From: Alistipes sp. CAG:435
GTDB taxonomy: Bacteria; Bacteroidota; Bacteroidia; Bacteroidales; UBA932
Direction of reading: 5' to 3'
Assembly: GCA_000433355.1 (NCBI GenBank)
Contig: FR893166.1
Span: 25,922 to 78,514, forward strand
DNA: 52,593 bases
Part shown: piece by piece, positions 1 to 8,460 of the stretch
Layout of the letters: the number at the start of each line of letters is the position of its first letter
Position numbering within the stretch: position 1 is the first letter of the stretch
Notes under the pieces: model-generated
Told to the model about the DNA's origin: nothing
Seen by the model: only the letters and a program-made list of their open reading frames with translations
Databases searched by the model: none
Position numbers and translations under genes: made by a program

Positions 1-1060
1 CGGATAAGAATTCCGTCGTGTAGCGGCGGCCCACCCTTTTGAGGATCGTGTCCGACCCTGACTGTAAAGGAATATGGAAGTGTGGCTGGAACTTGGTGCC
101 GGAGGCTATCCAGTCCACGATGTCCTCCGTTATGAGATTCGGCTCGATTGACGAGATCCTGTAGCGTTCGATGCCTTCCACGTCGTTGAGGCGTTTCAGC
201 AGATCGAGGAAACTCTCGCCGGTCGTCCTGCCGAAGTCCCCGGTGTTGACTCCGGTGATGACAATCTCCTTGATTCCGGCTCCTGCTATCCTGCGGGCCT
301 GCTCCAGCACTTCCGAAATCGGGATATTCCTTGAGTTTCCTCTCGCATAAGGCACTGTGCAGTAGGCGCAGAAGTTGTTGCATCCGTCCTGCACCTTGAG
401 GAACGACCTCGTCCTTTCCTCCGACGAGAACGCCGCCATCGTCTCCTTCGAGATCTCCTTGTATTCCGCCGCGCTCATCGGTTCCAGATCAGAAGAACCA
501 TTCATCGATGGCAGGGGCTGTTCAAGGACGGTATTGATGTCAATTGCTTCATTGGTTTGTGAACCATGATGAGTCACAGTCTTGGTGGCCGTGGAGGCGG
601 CAGTGATGGCATTGCCAGCCCCGTGGCCGCCCGTGGCCTCGTGAACGGGTGGACCGCCGCAGGCGGGACGGGATGGAGCGCGAAGCGCGGAAGGGATGGC
701 TGTGCCATCACTGCCGCTGTTTAGTATCAGTTCCATTGTGTCAGGAACCACACGGGACTTCTCCTTGGCGCCGAACACAAGCGACACACCGTCTATGGCC
801 AGCAGATCGTTCCGGCGGAGCTCGGCGTAGCAGCCTGTGACGATGATCCTGGCTCCGGGGGAGGTCCTGTGCATCTTCCGGATCACATTGCGGCACTTCT
901 TCTCGGCCCTCTCCGTGACAGAGCAAGTGTTGATCAGGTAAACATCAGCCTGCTCCTCCCACGGGACGACCTCAAGGCCGTTCGCCGTGAAACCTCTCTC
1001 GTAAGTCGATGTCTCGGCGTAGTTGAGCTTGCAGCCGAGTGTCAGAAACGCTATCCTCAT
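1..1060 (-). CDS. mtaB: tRNA t6A37 methylthiotransferase MtaB (partial, with internal insertion)
   Basis: The reading frame is open from ATG at 1060 to the window edge, so the C-terminus is missing. MtaB adds a methylthio group to N6-threonylcarbamoyladenosine 37 of tRNA, using two 4Fe-4S clusters. The N-terminal UPF0004 domain shows the three cluster cysteines in LGCKLNYAE (C10), NTCSVT and TGCYAE. The radical SAM motif CNNFCAYC begins at residue 227, followed by PYARG and IPLQSGSD. In family members as I know them this motif sits near residue 150. The extra length is a Thr/Ala/Gly-rich stretch between the two domains, at about residues 115-187, encoded partly by a palindromic repeat (597-717). 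Both domains keep their motifs, so the protein may still work. It starts one base after the folB stop codon, so the two are co-transcribed. Confidence 0.93.
   Translation of the reverse strand, partial: MRIAFLTLGCKLNYAETSTYERGFTANGLEVVPWEEQADVYLINTCSVTERAEKKCRNVIRKMHRTSPGARIIVTGCYAELRRNDLLAIDGVSLVFGAKEKSRVVPDTMELILNSGSDGTAIPSALRAPSRPACGGPPVHEATGGHGAGNAITAASTATKTVTHHGSQTNEAIDINTVLEQPLPSMNGSSDLEPMSAAEYKEISKETMAAFSSEERTRSFLKVQDGCNNFCAYCTVPYARGNSRNIPISEVLEQARRIAGAGIKEIVITGVNTGDFGRTTGESFLDLLKRLNDVEGIERYRISSIEPNLITEDIVDWIASGTKFQPHFHIPLQSGSDTILKRVGRRYTTEFLS
597..717. repeat. Palindromic repeat inserted in frame inside mtaB
   Basis: A perfect 15-bp inverted repeat, GCGGCAGTGATGGCA at 597-611 and its complement at 703-717, encloses about 90 bp. 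Inside lies GGAGCGCGAAGCGCGGA (675-691), a core also found in the intergenic element near 23430-23456. The insertion keeps the mtaB frame open and falls in the linker between the two domains. It resembles a small non-autonomous or REP-like palindromic element. Confidence 0.75.
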
Positions 1061-1061
1061 C

Positions 1062-1442
1062 CTAAAATTTCCATATTGGCTCACCGTACATCACAGTGAC
1101 GCGGGACCAGGCGCACGGCCCGTTCACCGGCGGATTCATCTTTGAAACCCTTATCTTGATGAAAAGGAAGTCCTTGAACTCCTTCTGGACGGCGTCCAGT
1201 ATCCTGCCGGCGACATTCTCAAGCAGGTTGGACGGCACCGCCATCTGCTCCGCCACTATGTCGTAGATCCTCCCATAGTCAGCCGTCTCCCTAAGGTCGT
1301 CGGTCTTCACAGCCTTCTTCAACTCCGTCTCGGCGTGGAAGTCAACCAGAAACGTGTTGCCATCCCGCCGTTCTTTCTCCAGGCATCCGTGAAAGGCGTG
1401 GAATTCCATCCCTTCAAGTTCAATTATACCGTCGTAGTCCAT
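1062..1442 (-). CDS. folB: Dihydroneopterin aldolase FolB
   Basis: This 126-residue protein matches FolB, which converts dihydroneopterin to 6-hydroxymethyl-dihydropterin and glycolaldehyde in folate synthesis in the cytoplasm. Family active-site positions can be seen: Glu in HGCLEKER, Tyr in TADYGRIY, Glu in LLENVAG and Lys in SKMNPPV. I chose ATG at 1442 over an upstream in-frame TTG at 1448, because AAAGGA lies about 10 bases before 1442. The stop is one base from the mtaB start, giving a folB-mtaB transcription unit. Length is normal for the family. Confidence 0.92.
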   Translation of the reverse strand: MDYDGIIELEGMEFHAFHGCLEKERRDGNTFLVDFHAETELKKAVKTDDLRETADYGRIYDIVAEQMAVPSNLLENVAGRILDAVQKEFKDFLFIKIRVSKMNPPVNGPCAWSRVTVMYGEPIWKF

Positions 1443-1470
1443 GTTCAAGATCCTTTGGTTTAAACATCTG

Positions 1471-1478
1471 CGAAGTTA
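1471..1478 (-). promoter_or_regulatory. Possible -7 element for folB-mtaB
   Basis: The minus strand reads TAACTTCG, one mismatch from the Bacteroidetes -7 consensus TAnnTTTG, about 28 bases before the folB start. No clear -33 TTTG was found, so this is a weak call. Confidence 0.35.
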
Positions 1479-1596
1479 GGCATAAAACTGTAAAAAATGC
1501 GTCTTGCGGAACGAGACGGGTGTCGTTTTTTCTGAAAACATGGCGAATGAGACGCAAAAAGCCTCTTTTGCCATATTTTTTTTTGGTTTTTCCTCC

Positions 1597-1604
1597 TAAT
1601 TTTG
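1597..1604 (+). promoter_or_regulatory. -7 promoter element for the LRR lipoprotein
   Basis: TAATTTTG is an exact match to TAnnTTTG. It lies 38 bases before the ATG at 1643. A well-placed -33 element is not obvious. Confidence 0.5.
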
Positions 1605-1642
1605 CCGACATATTTTAATACTGACACAAATTTTATTAAACG

Positions 1643-2440
1643 ATGTTCACAAACACTCACACATTGCGAAACATGTTTTTCGCCACAGCGGCGGCGCTTT
1701 TGATCGCCTCCGTTTCGACAGGTTGCAAGAAGGATGACAAGGAGCCGGATACTCCTAAGGCGGAGAATCTGTCCCCTAAGTTCGATGCAGGATTCGCTGC
1801 CGCTCTTCAGGCGGAGAAGATCGTGAAGGATGCCAAGTACATCACCGCTGACGAGATCGCTTCTGTCAAGTTGATCGATGTCTCTGGATCCAAGTCCGTG
1901 CAGGGAGAGTTGACTTCCTTGAAGGGAATCGAACTGTTCAAGTCTTTGACCACACTGAAATGCTCCTACAACAAAATCCAGAAACTGGATCTTACATCCA
2001 ACACCGACCTTGTCGAACTGGACTGCGAGTTCAACGAGAAACTTAATGAGATAAAGGTTTCAGGGTTGACAAAGCTGGAAAGTCTTTCTTTTGGACACTG
2101 CAGCCATCTTAATCAAATAGATCTCTCTTCCTGCGTGGCCTTGAAGAGGCTCTCATTCCCTGATAGTGGTCTCGACAAATTGGATGTCAGCATGTGTCCT
2201 AATTTGTATTATATTGATGCTTACAATAATTATTTGGAATATATAGACATCAGCAAGAATACTAAGGTCACTACCCTGGAGGTGTCCGGCAATCCTGGGT
2301 CCGGAGATGAACATGACAGGATCTTCACCATTTATGTCTGGTCTGGTTTCGATGCCAATTTTCCACCAGCCGGCTTTACGCAGGAGCGTATGTGGTCGCA
2401 CCAGACAGCCGATGTCCAACTTGTCTATAAAGTTAAATAG
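1643..2440 (+). CDS. Leucine-rich-repeat surface lipoprotein
   Basis: This 265-residue protein begins with a lipoprotein signal peptide (FFATAAALLIASVSTGC, lipobox Cys28). A charged linker KKDDKEPDTPK follows, as is usual in Bacteroidetes lipoproteins. From about residue 90 to 215 there are leucine-rich repeats of the type L..L.C..N....LDLS.... with regular spacing. Such proteins are anchored in the outer membrane and usually bind proteins or glycans; no specific ligand can be read from the sequence. An alternative start is ATG at 1673, but 1643 has the upstream -7 element at a reasonable distance. Neighbours on both sides run the other way, so it is a single-gene unit. Confidence 0.82.
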   Translation: MFTNTHTLRNMFFATAAALLIASVSTGCKKDDKEPDTPKAENLSPKFDAGFAAALQAEKIVKDAKYITADEIASVKLIDVSGSKSVQGELTSLKGIELFKSLTTLKCSYNKIQKLDLTSNTDLVELDCEFNEKLNEIKVSGLTKLESLSFGHCSHLNQIDLSSCVALKRLSFPDSGLDKLDVSMCPNLYYIDAYNNYLEYIDISKNTKVTTLEVSGNPGSGDEHDRIFTIYVWSGFDANFPPAGFTQERMWSHQTADVQLVYKVK

Positions 2441-2482
2441 TCGGCGCCACTTTTTTCATAAATAAATACCCATAAACAACCC

Positions 2483-2511
2483 GCCCGGAGGATCTTCTGC
2501 GTCCGCCGGGC
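2483..2511. terminator. GC-rich hairpin between convergent genes, member of a small repeat family
   Basis: GCCCGGAGGA (2483-2492) pairs with TCCGCCGGGC (2502-2511) with one mismatch around a 9-base loop. There is no T tract, so termination is only inferred from its place between the convergent LRR and RsmI-like genes. The same design with a different outer stem recurs at 32938-32961. Confidence 0.5.
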
Positions 2512-2538
2512 TATTCGCGTTAATCTTGCCATTCTGTA

Positions 2539-2563
2539 GGTCACTTCGGCAGGCTCAGTGACC
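2539..2563. repeat. REP-like palindrome (copy 1) overlapping the 3' end of the RsmI-like gene
   Basis: GGTCACT and AGTGACC form 7-bp arms around TTCGGCAGGCTC. Related copies are at 23129-23152, 36813-36830, 39395-39418 and 40317-40339. This copy contributes the last two sense codons and the TGA of the leftward gene. Confidence 0.8.
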
Positions 2564-3286
2564 GCTGCTGGCCAGCAGCAGGAAGACGCATGGCCGTTTT
2601 CCGATGGAGATGGGCGACCGCTTCCATTCCTTGACGCTTTTCGTCAGGACCGTCTCCTCCGGCAGGGTGATGTCCGCCGCGACGCAAAGCCTCGTCTGAG
2701 GCTGGAGTGTGGCCAGCAGATCCGCCATCATCGAATCGTTCCGGTATGGAGTCTCTATGAATATCTCCGTCTGGTCCAGCTGTGCGGAACGCCTTTCAAT
2801 CTCCCTGACCGCTTTACGGCGTTCATCGGTCTTCGCCGGAAGATACCCGCAAAACGCGAAACTCTGGCCGTTGAGTCCCGACCCCATCAGCGCCAGCATC
2901 AGAGATGACGGCCCGACAAGCGGAACAACCTGTATTCCACGAATATGACAGAGTGCCACCAGCTGGGCCCCCGGATCCGCAACGGCCGGAAGACCGGCCT
3001 CTGAAATCAACCCCACATCGGTCGGTATCCCGTCAGGGTCAGAGAACATATCAAGCAAGGCCTCCACATCCTTGACGGAGGAATGCTCGTTGAGTTCCCT
3101 CAGCTCAAGTTCTCCTATGTGCCCTTTCAGACCGGCCGCGGAAAGGTACCTTCGCACGGTGCGCGCCTCTTCCACGACATATTTCCGGATACCCTTGAGC
3201 CTGTCAAGGACCGGTCGCGGGATGACTTCCGCGGGATCATATTCCCCAAGAGGGGAAGGAATCAGATAAAGTCTGCCATTTGCCAT
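2555..3286 (-). CDS. RsmI-family SAM-dependent methyltransferase
   Basis: This 243-residue protein has the tetrapyrrole-methylase-like fold of RsmI, which methylates the 2'-oxygen of C1402 in 16S rRNA. Matching motifs are LYLIPSPLGE at the N-terminus, SEAGLPAVADPG, VGPSSLMLALMGSGL and FAFCGYLPAK. They differ somewhat from canonical RsmI (SDAGTPAISDPG), so this may be the Bacteroidetes RsmI paralogue rather than RsmI itself; the substrate is uncertain. The last residues SGH and the TGA lie inside a REP-like palindrome, so the repeat appears to have set the C-terminus. An exact -7 element ends only 8 bases before the ATG. Confidence 0.85.
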   Translation of the reverse strand: MANGRLYLIPSPLGEYDPAEVIPRPVLDRLKGIRKYVVEEARTVRRYLSAAGLKGHIGELELRELNEHSSVKDVEALLDMFSDPDGIPTDVGLISEAGLPAVADPGAQLVALCHIRGIQVVPLVGPSSLMLALMGSGLNGQSFAFCGYLPAKTDERRKAVREIERRSAQLDQTEIFIETPYRNDSMMADLLATLQPQTRLCVAADITLPEETVLTKSVKEWKRSPISIGKRPCVFLLLASSGH

Positions 3287-3293
3287 AATACGA

Positions 3294-3301
3294 CAAATTT
3301 A
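3294..3301 (-). promoter_or_regulatory. -7 element for the RsmI-like gene, giving a very short leader
   Basis: The minus strand reads TAAATTTG, an exact TAnnTTTG match. Its last base is 8 bases from the ATG at 3286, so transcription would start at or next to the start codon. Confidence 0.55.
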
Positions 3302-3322
3302 CGAATATTGCTGAATTTAATT

Positions 3323-3330
3323 TAACTTTG
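3323..3330 (+). promoter_or_regulatory. -7 element for the alkaline phosphatase operon
   Basis: TAACTTTG matches TAnnTTTG exactly and lies 30 bases before the ATG at 3361. It is divergent from the RsmI-like promoter, with 21 bases between the two elements. Confidence 0.65.
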
Positions 3331-3360
3331 CAGGAAAGAATAACACATAAGATCAGCAGA

Positions 3361-4458
3361 ATGAAAAAGTCACTAGCGTTTATCTTGTTGGTTGCCTTGA
3401 TGGCGACTCCATCGGTGGCAAGAGATAAGGCCCCTAAGAATGAAAAGGTTAAGAATGTCATTCTGATTATCGGGGACGGAATGGGGCTCGGTGCCACAGC
3501 CTCATGGATGATAAACCAGAATTATGAGCCTACCTGTTTTGACAGGGCTCAGTACGCCGCCGTGGTCAAGACATATTCGGCTAACAACAGGACAACGGAT
3601 TCCGCGGCCGCCGCCACTGCGATGGCCACCGGGTACAAGACAAACAACAGCATGCTTGGAATGCTTCCGGATGGCACCAAGCCGGAGAGTATCGCTGAAT
3701 TAGCTCAGAATAAAGGGCTTTCGACAGGAATCGTTGTGACATCCTACGTTCTTGACGCCACACCGGCTGGATTTTATGCCCATGTGGACAAACGTGGAAA
3801 AAGGAAGAAAATAGCAGAGGATCTGATTGAATTCAAACCAGATGTGATAGTCGGCGGGGGCAGGAAGTATTTCACGGAAAAGAAATATACCGATGAGAAT
3901 CTTATCGAAAAGGCTGTGAACGCCGGATTCACCTACGTGGAGACTCCCGAGAAGTTCTATTCCACATGGACGCCCCCGATCCTTGGCCTGTTGGACGAGG
4001 GAAAGCAGTTGGATGAGGCGGAGATCAACTCTGATCTTCTGACTGATCTGGCCGGGCACACGTTTGAGATTCTGGAAAAGAACAAGAAAGGGTTCTTCGC
4101 CATGATCGAAGGATCACACATTGACCATGCGGCACACGCCAACAATACTGACGAGGTGCTTTGGTGGATGGAGGAATTTGACAAACTGGTCAACTCCGCG
4201 TTTGACTACGCTGACACTCACAAAGGAACCCTTGTGATTGTCACGGCCGACCATGAGACAGGTGGAATCACTCTTGTGCCTGGCAGCAAGGATTTCACGA
4301 AAGGGGAGAGCGGACTTGAGGTGAACTATTCGGCCACAAGCCACACCGCGTCCCCGGTTATCCTTTATTCCTATGGCGCTTCCGCCTGGAGGTTCGGCGG
4401 CGTGATGGACAACACGGACATATTCAAGGAAATCAAAAGTGTCTTGATTGACAAGTAG
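3361..4458 (+). CDS. Secreted alkaline phosphatase (PhoA superfamily)
   Basis: This 365-residue enzyme has an N-terminal signal peptide (MKKSLAFILLVALMATPSVA), so it acts in the periplasm or at the surface. It hydrolyses phosphate monoesters. Visible motifs are IIGDGMGLG (metal-binding Asp), TTDSAAAATAMATG (nucleophile Ser after Asp), HIDHAAH (zinc ligands) and TADHETGG (Asp and His zinc ligands). I chose ATG at 3361 because the signal peptide starts there and the -7 element lies 30 bases upstream. The GH20 hexosaminidase follows after 22 bases, suggesting an operon that scavenges phosphate and amino sugars. Confidence 0.93.
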   Translation: MKKSLAFILLVALMATPSVARDKAPKNEKVKNVILIIGDGMGLGATASWMINQNYEPTCFDRAQYAAVVKTYSANNRTTDSAAAATAMATGYKTNNSMLGMLPDGTKPESIAELAQNKGLSTGIVVTSYVLDATPAGFYAHVDKRGKRKKIAEDLIEFKPDVIVGGGRKYFTEKKYTDENLIEKAVNAGFTYVETPEKFYSTWTPPILGLLDEGKQLDEAEINSDLLTDLAGHTFEILEKNKKGFFAMIEGSHIDHAAHANNTDEVLWWMEEFDKLVNSAFDYADTHKGTLVIVTADHETGGITLVPGSKDFTKGESGLEVNYSATSHTASPVILYSYGASAWRFGGVMDNTDIFKEIKSVLIDK

Positions 4459-4480
4459 TTCTACTTACATCAACCAGCTT

Positions 4481-6522
4481 ATGAAAAAGAAACTTATAGT
4501 GCTTGCGACGCTGATGGCCATCGTGCCGTCGGCATTCGCCGCTTCGGGGCCACAGGACATCATTCCGGTTCCGGTCAAGTACGAGATATTCATGGAGGAA
4601 TATTTCCCAAAGGTGGATGGCAGTGACGTGCGTGTCCATCTTGGCGACAAGCGTTTCCTCAAGGAAATCAATTCTTTGAATATTCCGGAGTTTGCCAGGA
4701 ATGAGGCTTATAAGCTGGCTGTAGGAAAGAAGGGCATAGATATTTTCGCCGTTTCCGAAGCTGGTGTTTATCGCGCGAAGACAAGCCTTGGGATGATGAT
4801 GGATAAGGATTCCATCTTGACGCGATGCGTCATTCTGGACTATCCACGGTTCCGCCACAGGGGACTGATGCTGGACATCTCCAGGAACTTTCGGGACAAG
4901 GATTTTATCCTGAAGCAGTTGGACGCTATGGCCGCGGTCAAGATGAGCACCTTGCATCTGCATCTGACCGATGATGCGGGGTGGAGGATCCAGATCGACG
5001 CATACCCTGAATTGACCCGCAAGGCGGCCTGGAGGGTAGGAAGGAACTTCGAGGAATGGAGGGAACTGGGGAGGCAATATTCAGAGGAAGGCTCTCCGCT
5101 CGCATCCGGAGGCTATCTGACCAAAGCCGATGTGAAGGAGATTGTTGAATATGCCGCCGCAAGGCATATTGACATCATTCCGGAGATAGAACTTCCCGGG
5201 CATTCCGGTGAGGTTCTGGCCGCATATCCGGAACTGGCCTGCCTTCGCCATGACGGCGGGCGGCGGATTTCCGGCGACCTTTGCCCTGGCAAGGACAAGA
5301 CCTTCGAGATGTTCGAGAGGATTCTTGATGAAGTGATAGAGATGTTCCCTTATGAATATGTCCACATCGGGGGCGATGAGGCTTCGAAGAGCGGATGGAA
5401 AGAGGGTCCGGTCGGGGGCGATGAGGCTTCGAAGAGCGATGGAAAGAGTGTCCGGACTGCCGCCACCGTATGGAAACCGAACATCTTAAGGATGTGGATG
5501 AACTGCAAAGCTATCTCGTGAACCGAATCACAAGATTTCTGGAGTCAAGAGGCCGTCACGCCATCGGTTGGGACGAGATCCTGGACGGAGGTCTGGCGGA
5601 AGGCGCGGCTGTGATGTCCTGGAGAGGCACGCAAGGAGGCATAACGGCGGCAAGTATGGGCCACGATGTGATTATGTCTCCGGGAGACTACTGCTACTTC
5701 GATTCCAGCCAGGACGCTCCGTTCTCCCAGCCAAAGTCGTTCAGCGGCTACCGTCCTTTGGAGCAGGTCTATTCGTTCGAGCCGACCGATGGAATAGCTG
5801 ATGAATATGTCAGGCATCTTCTCGGTCTTCAGGCCAATCTCTGGTCTGAGTTCGTTCCGACAGGGGAGTATATGGAGTACCTGCTGTATCCCCGTGCGTT
5901 CGCCATCGCGGAGATCGGCTGGAGTCCGGCCGGAAGCAAGGACTATCCTCGTTTCAGGGAGAATGCCGTGAGGCTTGCGGAGTGCCTTCGCTCAAAAGGC
6001 TACAACGCTTTTGATTTGAGGAACGAGATCGGCCCGAGGCCGGAGTCCCTGGTTCCGCTTGAGCATCTTGCCGCCGGAGCGAGGATCGCCTACAATGGCC
6101 GGAAATATTCCGCCGGCTATCCCGCCGGAGGTGACAACGCCCTTGTGGACGGCCTTCGCGGAGGCTGGTTCTACAAGGACAGCCGCTGGCAGGGATTCCT
6201 GTGTGATGTCGATGTCACGATAGACCTCGGAGCGGTCAAGGATATTCATTATGTAGGGGCCACGTTCCTTTCGCACACTTCCGCCGAGGTCGGTTTCCCG
6301 GTAAGGACCGAGGTCTCATTCTCGGAGGACGGCGTCAATTTCAGCGATCCTGTCGTCTGCCTGTTGGAGATCCCGGACAACGATTCCTGCGCCCTCCTGC
6401 ACACCTTAGGCACTACCGTCACCGCCAAGGCCCGCTACATCAAGTACAAAGCCGTCCGCGACGACGTGACCAAGAACCGCAACCACGCCTTCATCTTCAT
6501 CGACGAGATAGTGGTGAATTAA
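4481..6522 (+). pseudogene. GH20 beta-N-acetylhexosaminidase, split by a frameshift
   Basis: The N-terminal part (4481 to about 5435) starts with signal peptide MKKKLIVLATLMAIVPSAFA. It carries a GH20b domain and the start of the catalytic barrel: HRGLMLDISRNF, HLHLTDDAGWR, EIELPGHSG and the catalytic Asp-Glu pair in HIGGDEASKSGW. The rest of the barrel (IGWDEILDGG, VMSWRGTQGG, LWSEFV) and a C-terminal beta-sandwich region continue in another frame to 6522. The break lies in a 45-bp imperfect tandem duplication (5367-5455) whose second copy has lost one G. Without the duplication and with that G the protein would read straight through. The enzyme would trim terminal GlcNAc or GalNAc from glycans. 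It could be a pseudogene, a reversible variant, or an assembly error. Confidence 0.85.
5367..5455 (+). repeat. 45-bp imperfect tandem duplication inside the GH20 gene
   Basis: Copy 1 is 5367-5411 and copy 2 begins at 5412. They share the first 27 bases, from TCGGGGGCGATG to GAAGAGCG. Copy 2 then lacks one G (GCGG becomes GCG, near 5437) and has one G-to-T change near its end. The missing base shifts the frame. Confidence 0.9.
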
Positions 6523-6594
6523 GAGACATTATCCTATTTTGGAAAGTGGATGCTTTTTTCTTGTGATGCGGCGTTATCACCAGTAAAAACTTCA

Positions 6595-6636
6595 AACCTT
6601 TGGGATAACAGAATATGTCTTCTGTGCCCAAAGGTT
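6595..6636. terminator. Long two-part hairpin between convergent genes
   Basis: AACCTTTGGG (6595-6604) pairs perfectly with CCCAAAGGTT (6627-6636). An inner stem ACAGAA/TTCTGT (6608-6613 and 6620-6625) continues it. The outer arm is followed by CTTTATT on the plus strand. Placed between the GH20 gene and the leftward Rpn-type gene, it probably terminates both. Confidence 0.7.
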
Positions 6637-6664
6637 CTTTATTGTGACTGGTATTGGTATTTCG

Positions 6665-7624
6665 TTACTCGCTTACTTCAAGTATTTTCTGAATATATTC
6701 AATACTCTGTCCGGCGGCGGATGCGATGACTTCCGCTGAAACTCCGGCCTTATGCAAACCTTTGATAAATGCGACTTTTTCTTTCTCGCCTTTCTCAAGC
6801 CCTTCGGCCAGACCTTTACGGTAGCCAAGTTCGTGTCCGCCTTCGATGTAAGGCTCCATATCTTCAAGAGTCATCATATCGCTGAAATATTCTTTAATTT
6901 CCTGTTCGCTGAGTGAGCGGATAGTCATCGCCTCCACAACTCGTTGGAAATGACCGTAGTCTCCGTTTCTCAATGTGACAAAGTTAGTTATATTTCTGAA
7001 TATTCCGCACCATCCTGCCACCGGACTTTCAAAATTTTTCGTAAGTCGCATAACTCTTGGAAGTTCAAAGAAATAGATTGACATTTGATTCCCATACAAT
7101 TCTCCGGTCTCAACTTCTGTTGTGCGATATTGGAATATGATCTTGCCATCCGGTACCGTTGTATGAGGTTCCTCATAGTTCATTATGCAAATGATCTTGA
7201 CCGGGTTAACGTGATACGTCTTACCCCCTGATTTCAACAGATTGCGGATCAATGAAGCCCCATAGTAGAACAGACGATCCCGCTGATCCTTTCTATATGT
7301 CTTCTGCATTTCAACAATCAGTTCTCTGCCATCGCTTGTCCTGCACCACAGATCGAATACAACAGTCTTGTCGTTCTCAAACACTTTCGTTAGCTCAGAC
7401 TCGCGAAACTCAACGTTGGTTATAGTCTCGTCAAGAATGTCATTAAGCAGCAGAACCAACAGATCTTTGTGATTGTAGAACAGGTGTTTGAAAGCCCAAT
7501 CACTGGTGAGATTGAGGTATTGTGATTGTGAGAGCCGCTGTGCGATCGCATCCTTCTCCACCTCAGGAAGGTTCCTGTACCGCTCTTTTTCTTCCATCAG
7601 CTCACGACAAAGGACATACCTCAT
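6665..7624 (-). CDS. Rpn-family PD-(D/E)XK nuclease / transposase-like protein
   Basis: This 319-residue protein belongs to the PDDEXK_2 group (Rpn, recombination-promoting nuclease, often labelled putative transposase). The N-terminal signature YLNLTSDWAFKHLF is typical. The nuclease core is visible as VVFDLWC (Asp91) and ELIVEMQ (Glu105, Gln107). The C-terminal tail is repetitive and charged (EGGHELGYRKGLAEGLEKGE), as is common in this family, followed by a small helical end. Bacteroidetes carry many copies; they are thought to act on DNA during horizontal transfer. It borders the hairpin-rich accessory stretch at 8.2-9.1 kb. An internal ATG at residue 10 (MEEKERY) is another possible start. 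Confidence 0.85.
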   Translation of the reverse strand: MRYVLCRELMEEKERYRNLPEVEKDAIAQRLSQSQYLNLTSDWAFKHLFYNHKDLLVLLLNDILDETITNVEFRESELTKVFENDKTVVFDLWCRTSDGRELIVEMQKTYRKDQRDRLFYYGASLIRNLLKSGGKTYHVNPVKIICIMNYEEPHTTVPDGKIIFQYRTTEVETGELYGNQMSIYFFELPRVMRLTKNFESPVAGWCGIFRNITNFVTLRNGDYGHFQRVVEAMTIRSLSEQEIKEYFSDMMTLEDMEPYIEGGHELGYRKGLAEGLEKGEKEKVAFIKGLHKAGVSAEVIASAAGQSIEYIQKILEVSE

Positions 7625-7968
7625 CCTGAAATCTCCTCGGCGCTTAAGTCTGTGCCGCTTCCCTTGCTGCCATCAACAGCTGTTGTCTCAGCAGCCGTGT
7701 CATTAACAACGCATAGTTTGTCTGAATCTTTCATAGTTTGATATGTTGAAGTTAAATACATTCGTCTCCGAACCGTTCAGAGACACGTCTGCAATATCGG
7801 CACACTAAACGTAAAAATTGAAAAGAAACAGAAAATTCGTCTTAAAAAACAGAAATATTTTTCTTTATGCATCCGAATGATAAAGCATATGGTATTATTG
7901 AATTTTTTTCTTGCATCACAATTGATGAATATATGACATATATGCTTATGTTTGTTTAATTTAAGTAT
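7625..7968. other. Gene-free AT-rich spacer
   Basis: This 344-base stretch becomes AT-rich toward 7810-7960. I see no convincing ORF, RNA fold or exact TAnnTTTG element upstream of the Rpn-type gene. It separates the divergent Rpn-type gene and the CoiA-like fragment. Confidence 0.6.
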
Positions 7969-8175
7969 ATGGCAGAGATGGCACTAATCAAATATCACTA
8001 TGCGTATGATGAAAGTAAGCAGGTCATAAATATTAACGATGTGTCTTCTATTGAACGATCAAAGCATTCTTACTATTGCGTTGGTTGTGGAGCTGAAATG
8101 ATACCTCGTTTAGGAAAAATTAAGGTAATTATATACGAGTTGACTACTCTTACACATTACGTCTGTTCCCATTGA
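7969..8175 (+). pseudogene. Truncated CoiA-like protein fragment
   Basis: The 68 residues match what I recall as the N-terminus of Bacteroidetes CoiA-like (competence-associated nuclease-like) proteins. Those begin with a Tyr-rich strand and a zinc-finger-like CxxCG followed by EMIPRLGK. Here the order is YAYDESKQVININDV, then CVGCGAEMIPRLGK. The frame then degrades (KVIIYELTTLTHYVCSH) and stops, where full proteins continue for well over 200 residues. No continuation was found in other frames. It is likely a remnant left by rearrangement next to the repeat cluster. The identification rests on memory of the family and is tentative. Confidence 0.5.
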
Positions 8176-8325
8176 AGTTTGATCGCATTTCGCTGTCCGT
8201 TCCTGTCAGTCGCAACACCCGGCAAGCGCTCCGAGCATGGTTGCCTTTTCAAATGACTAATGTATTGCCATTTTGTAAAATAGCGGCATACGATCACGCT
8301 TCTACGCCATAGTGAGACACGGTAG

Positions 8326-8362
8326 TATGCCGCCTATGGTTTCCAGATCGGTAGGCGGCATA
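8326..8362. repeat. 11-bp perfect hairpin in non-coding DNA
   Basis: TATGCCGCCTA (8326-8336) pairs with TAGGCGGCATA (8352-8362) around a 15-base loop. It lies in a 975-base gene-free stretch (8176-9150). No poly-T follows, so it does not look like a terminator. Confidence 0.7.
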
Positions 8363-8460
8363 TCCGCGGGCATCTCGTCGCACTTAGGGCGTGTTTGCGT
8401 GCCGCCATATTCACAAAATGCTGGTGTCGCCAACTCGTAATAGTTCAGTACGGTTTGTGT

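Noticed and set aside
649..840. 63-residue plus-strand ORF inside mtaB
   Set aside because: It is read from the palindromic repeat (REAR-type peptide) and opposite the well-supported mtaB frame.
5430..5475. Programmed ribosomal frameshift in the GH20 gene
   Set aside because: No slippery heptamer or downstream structure was evident; a deletion in a tandem duplication explains the shift.
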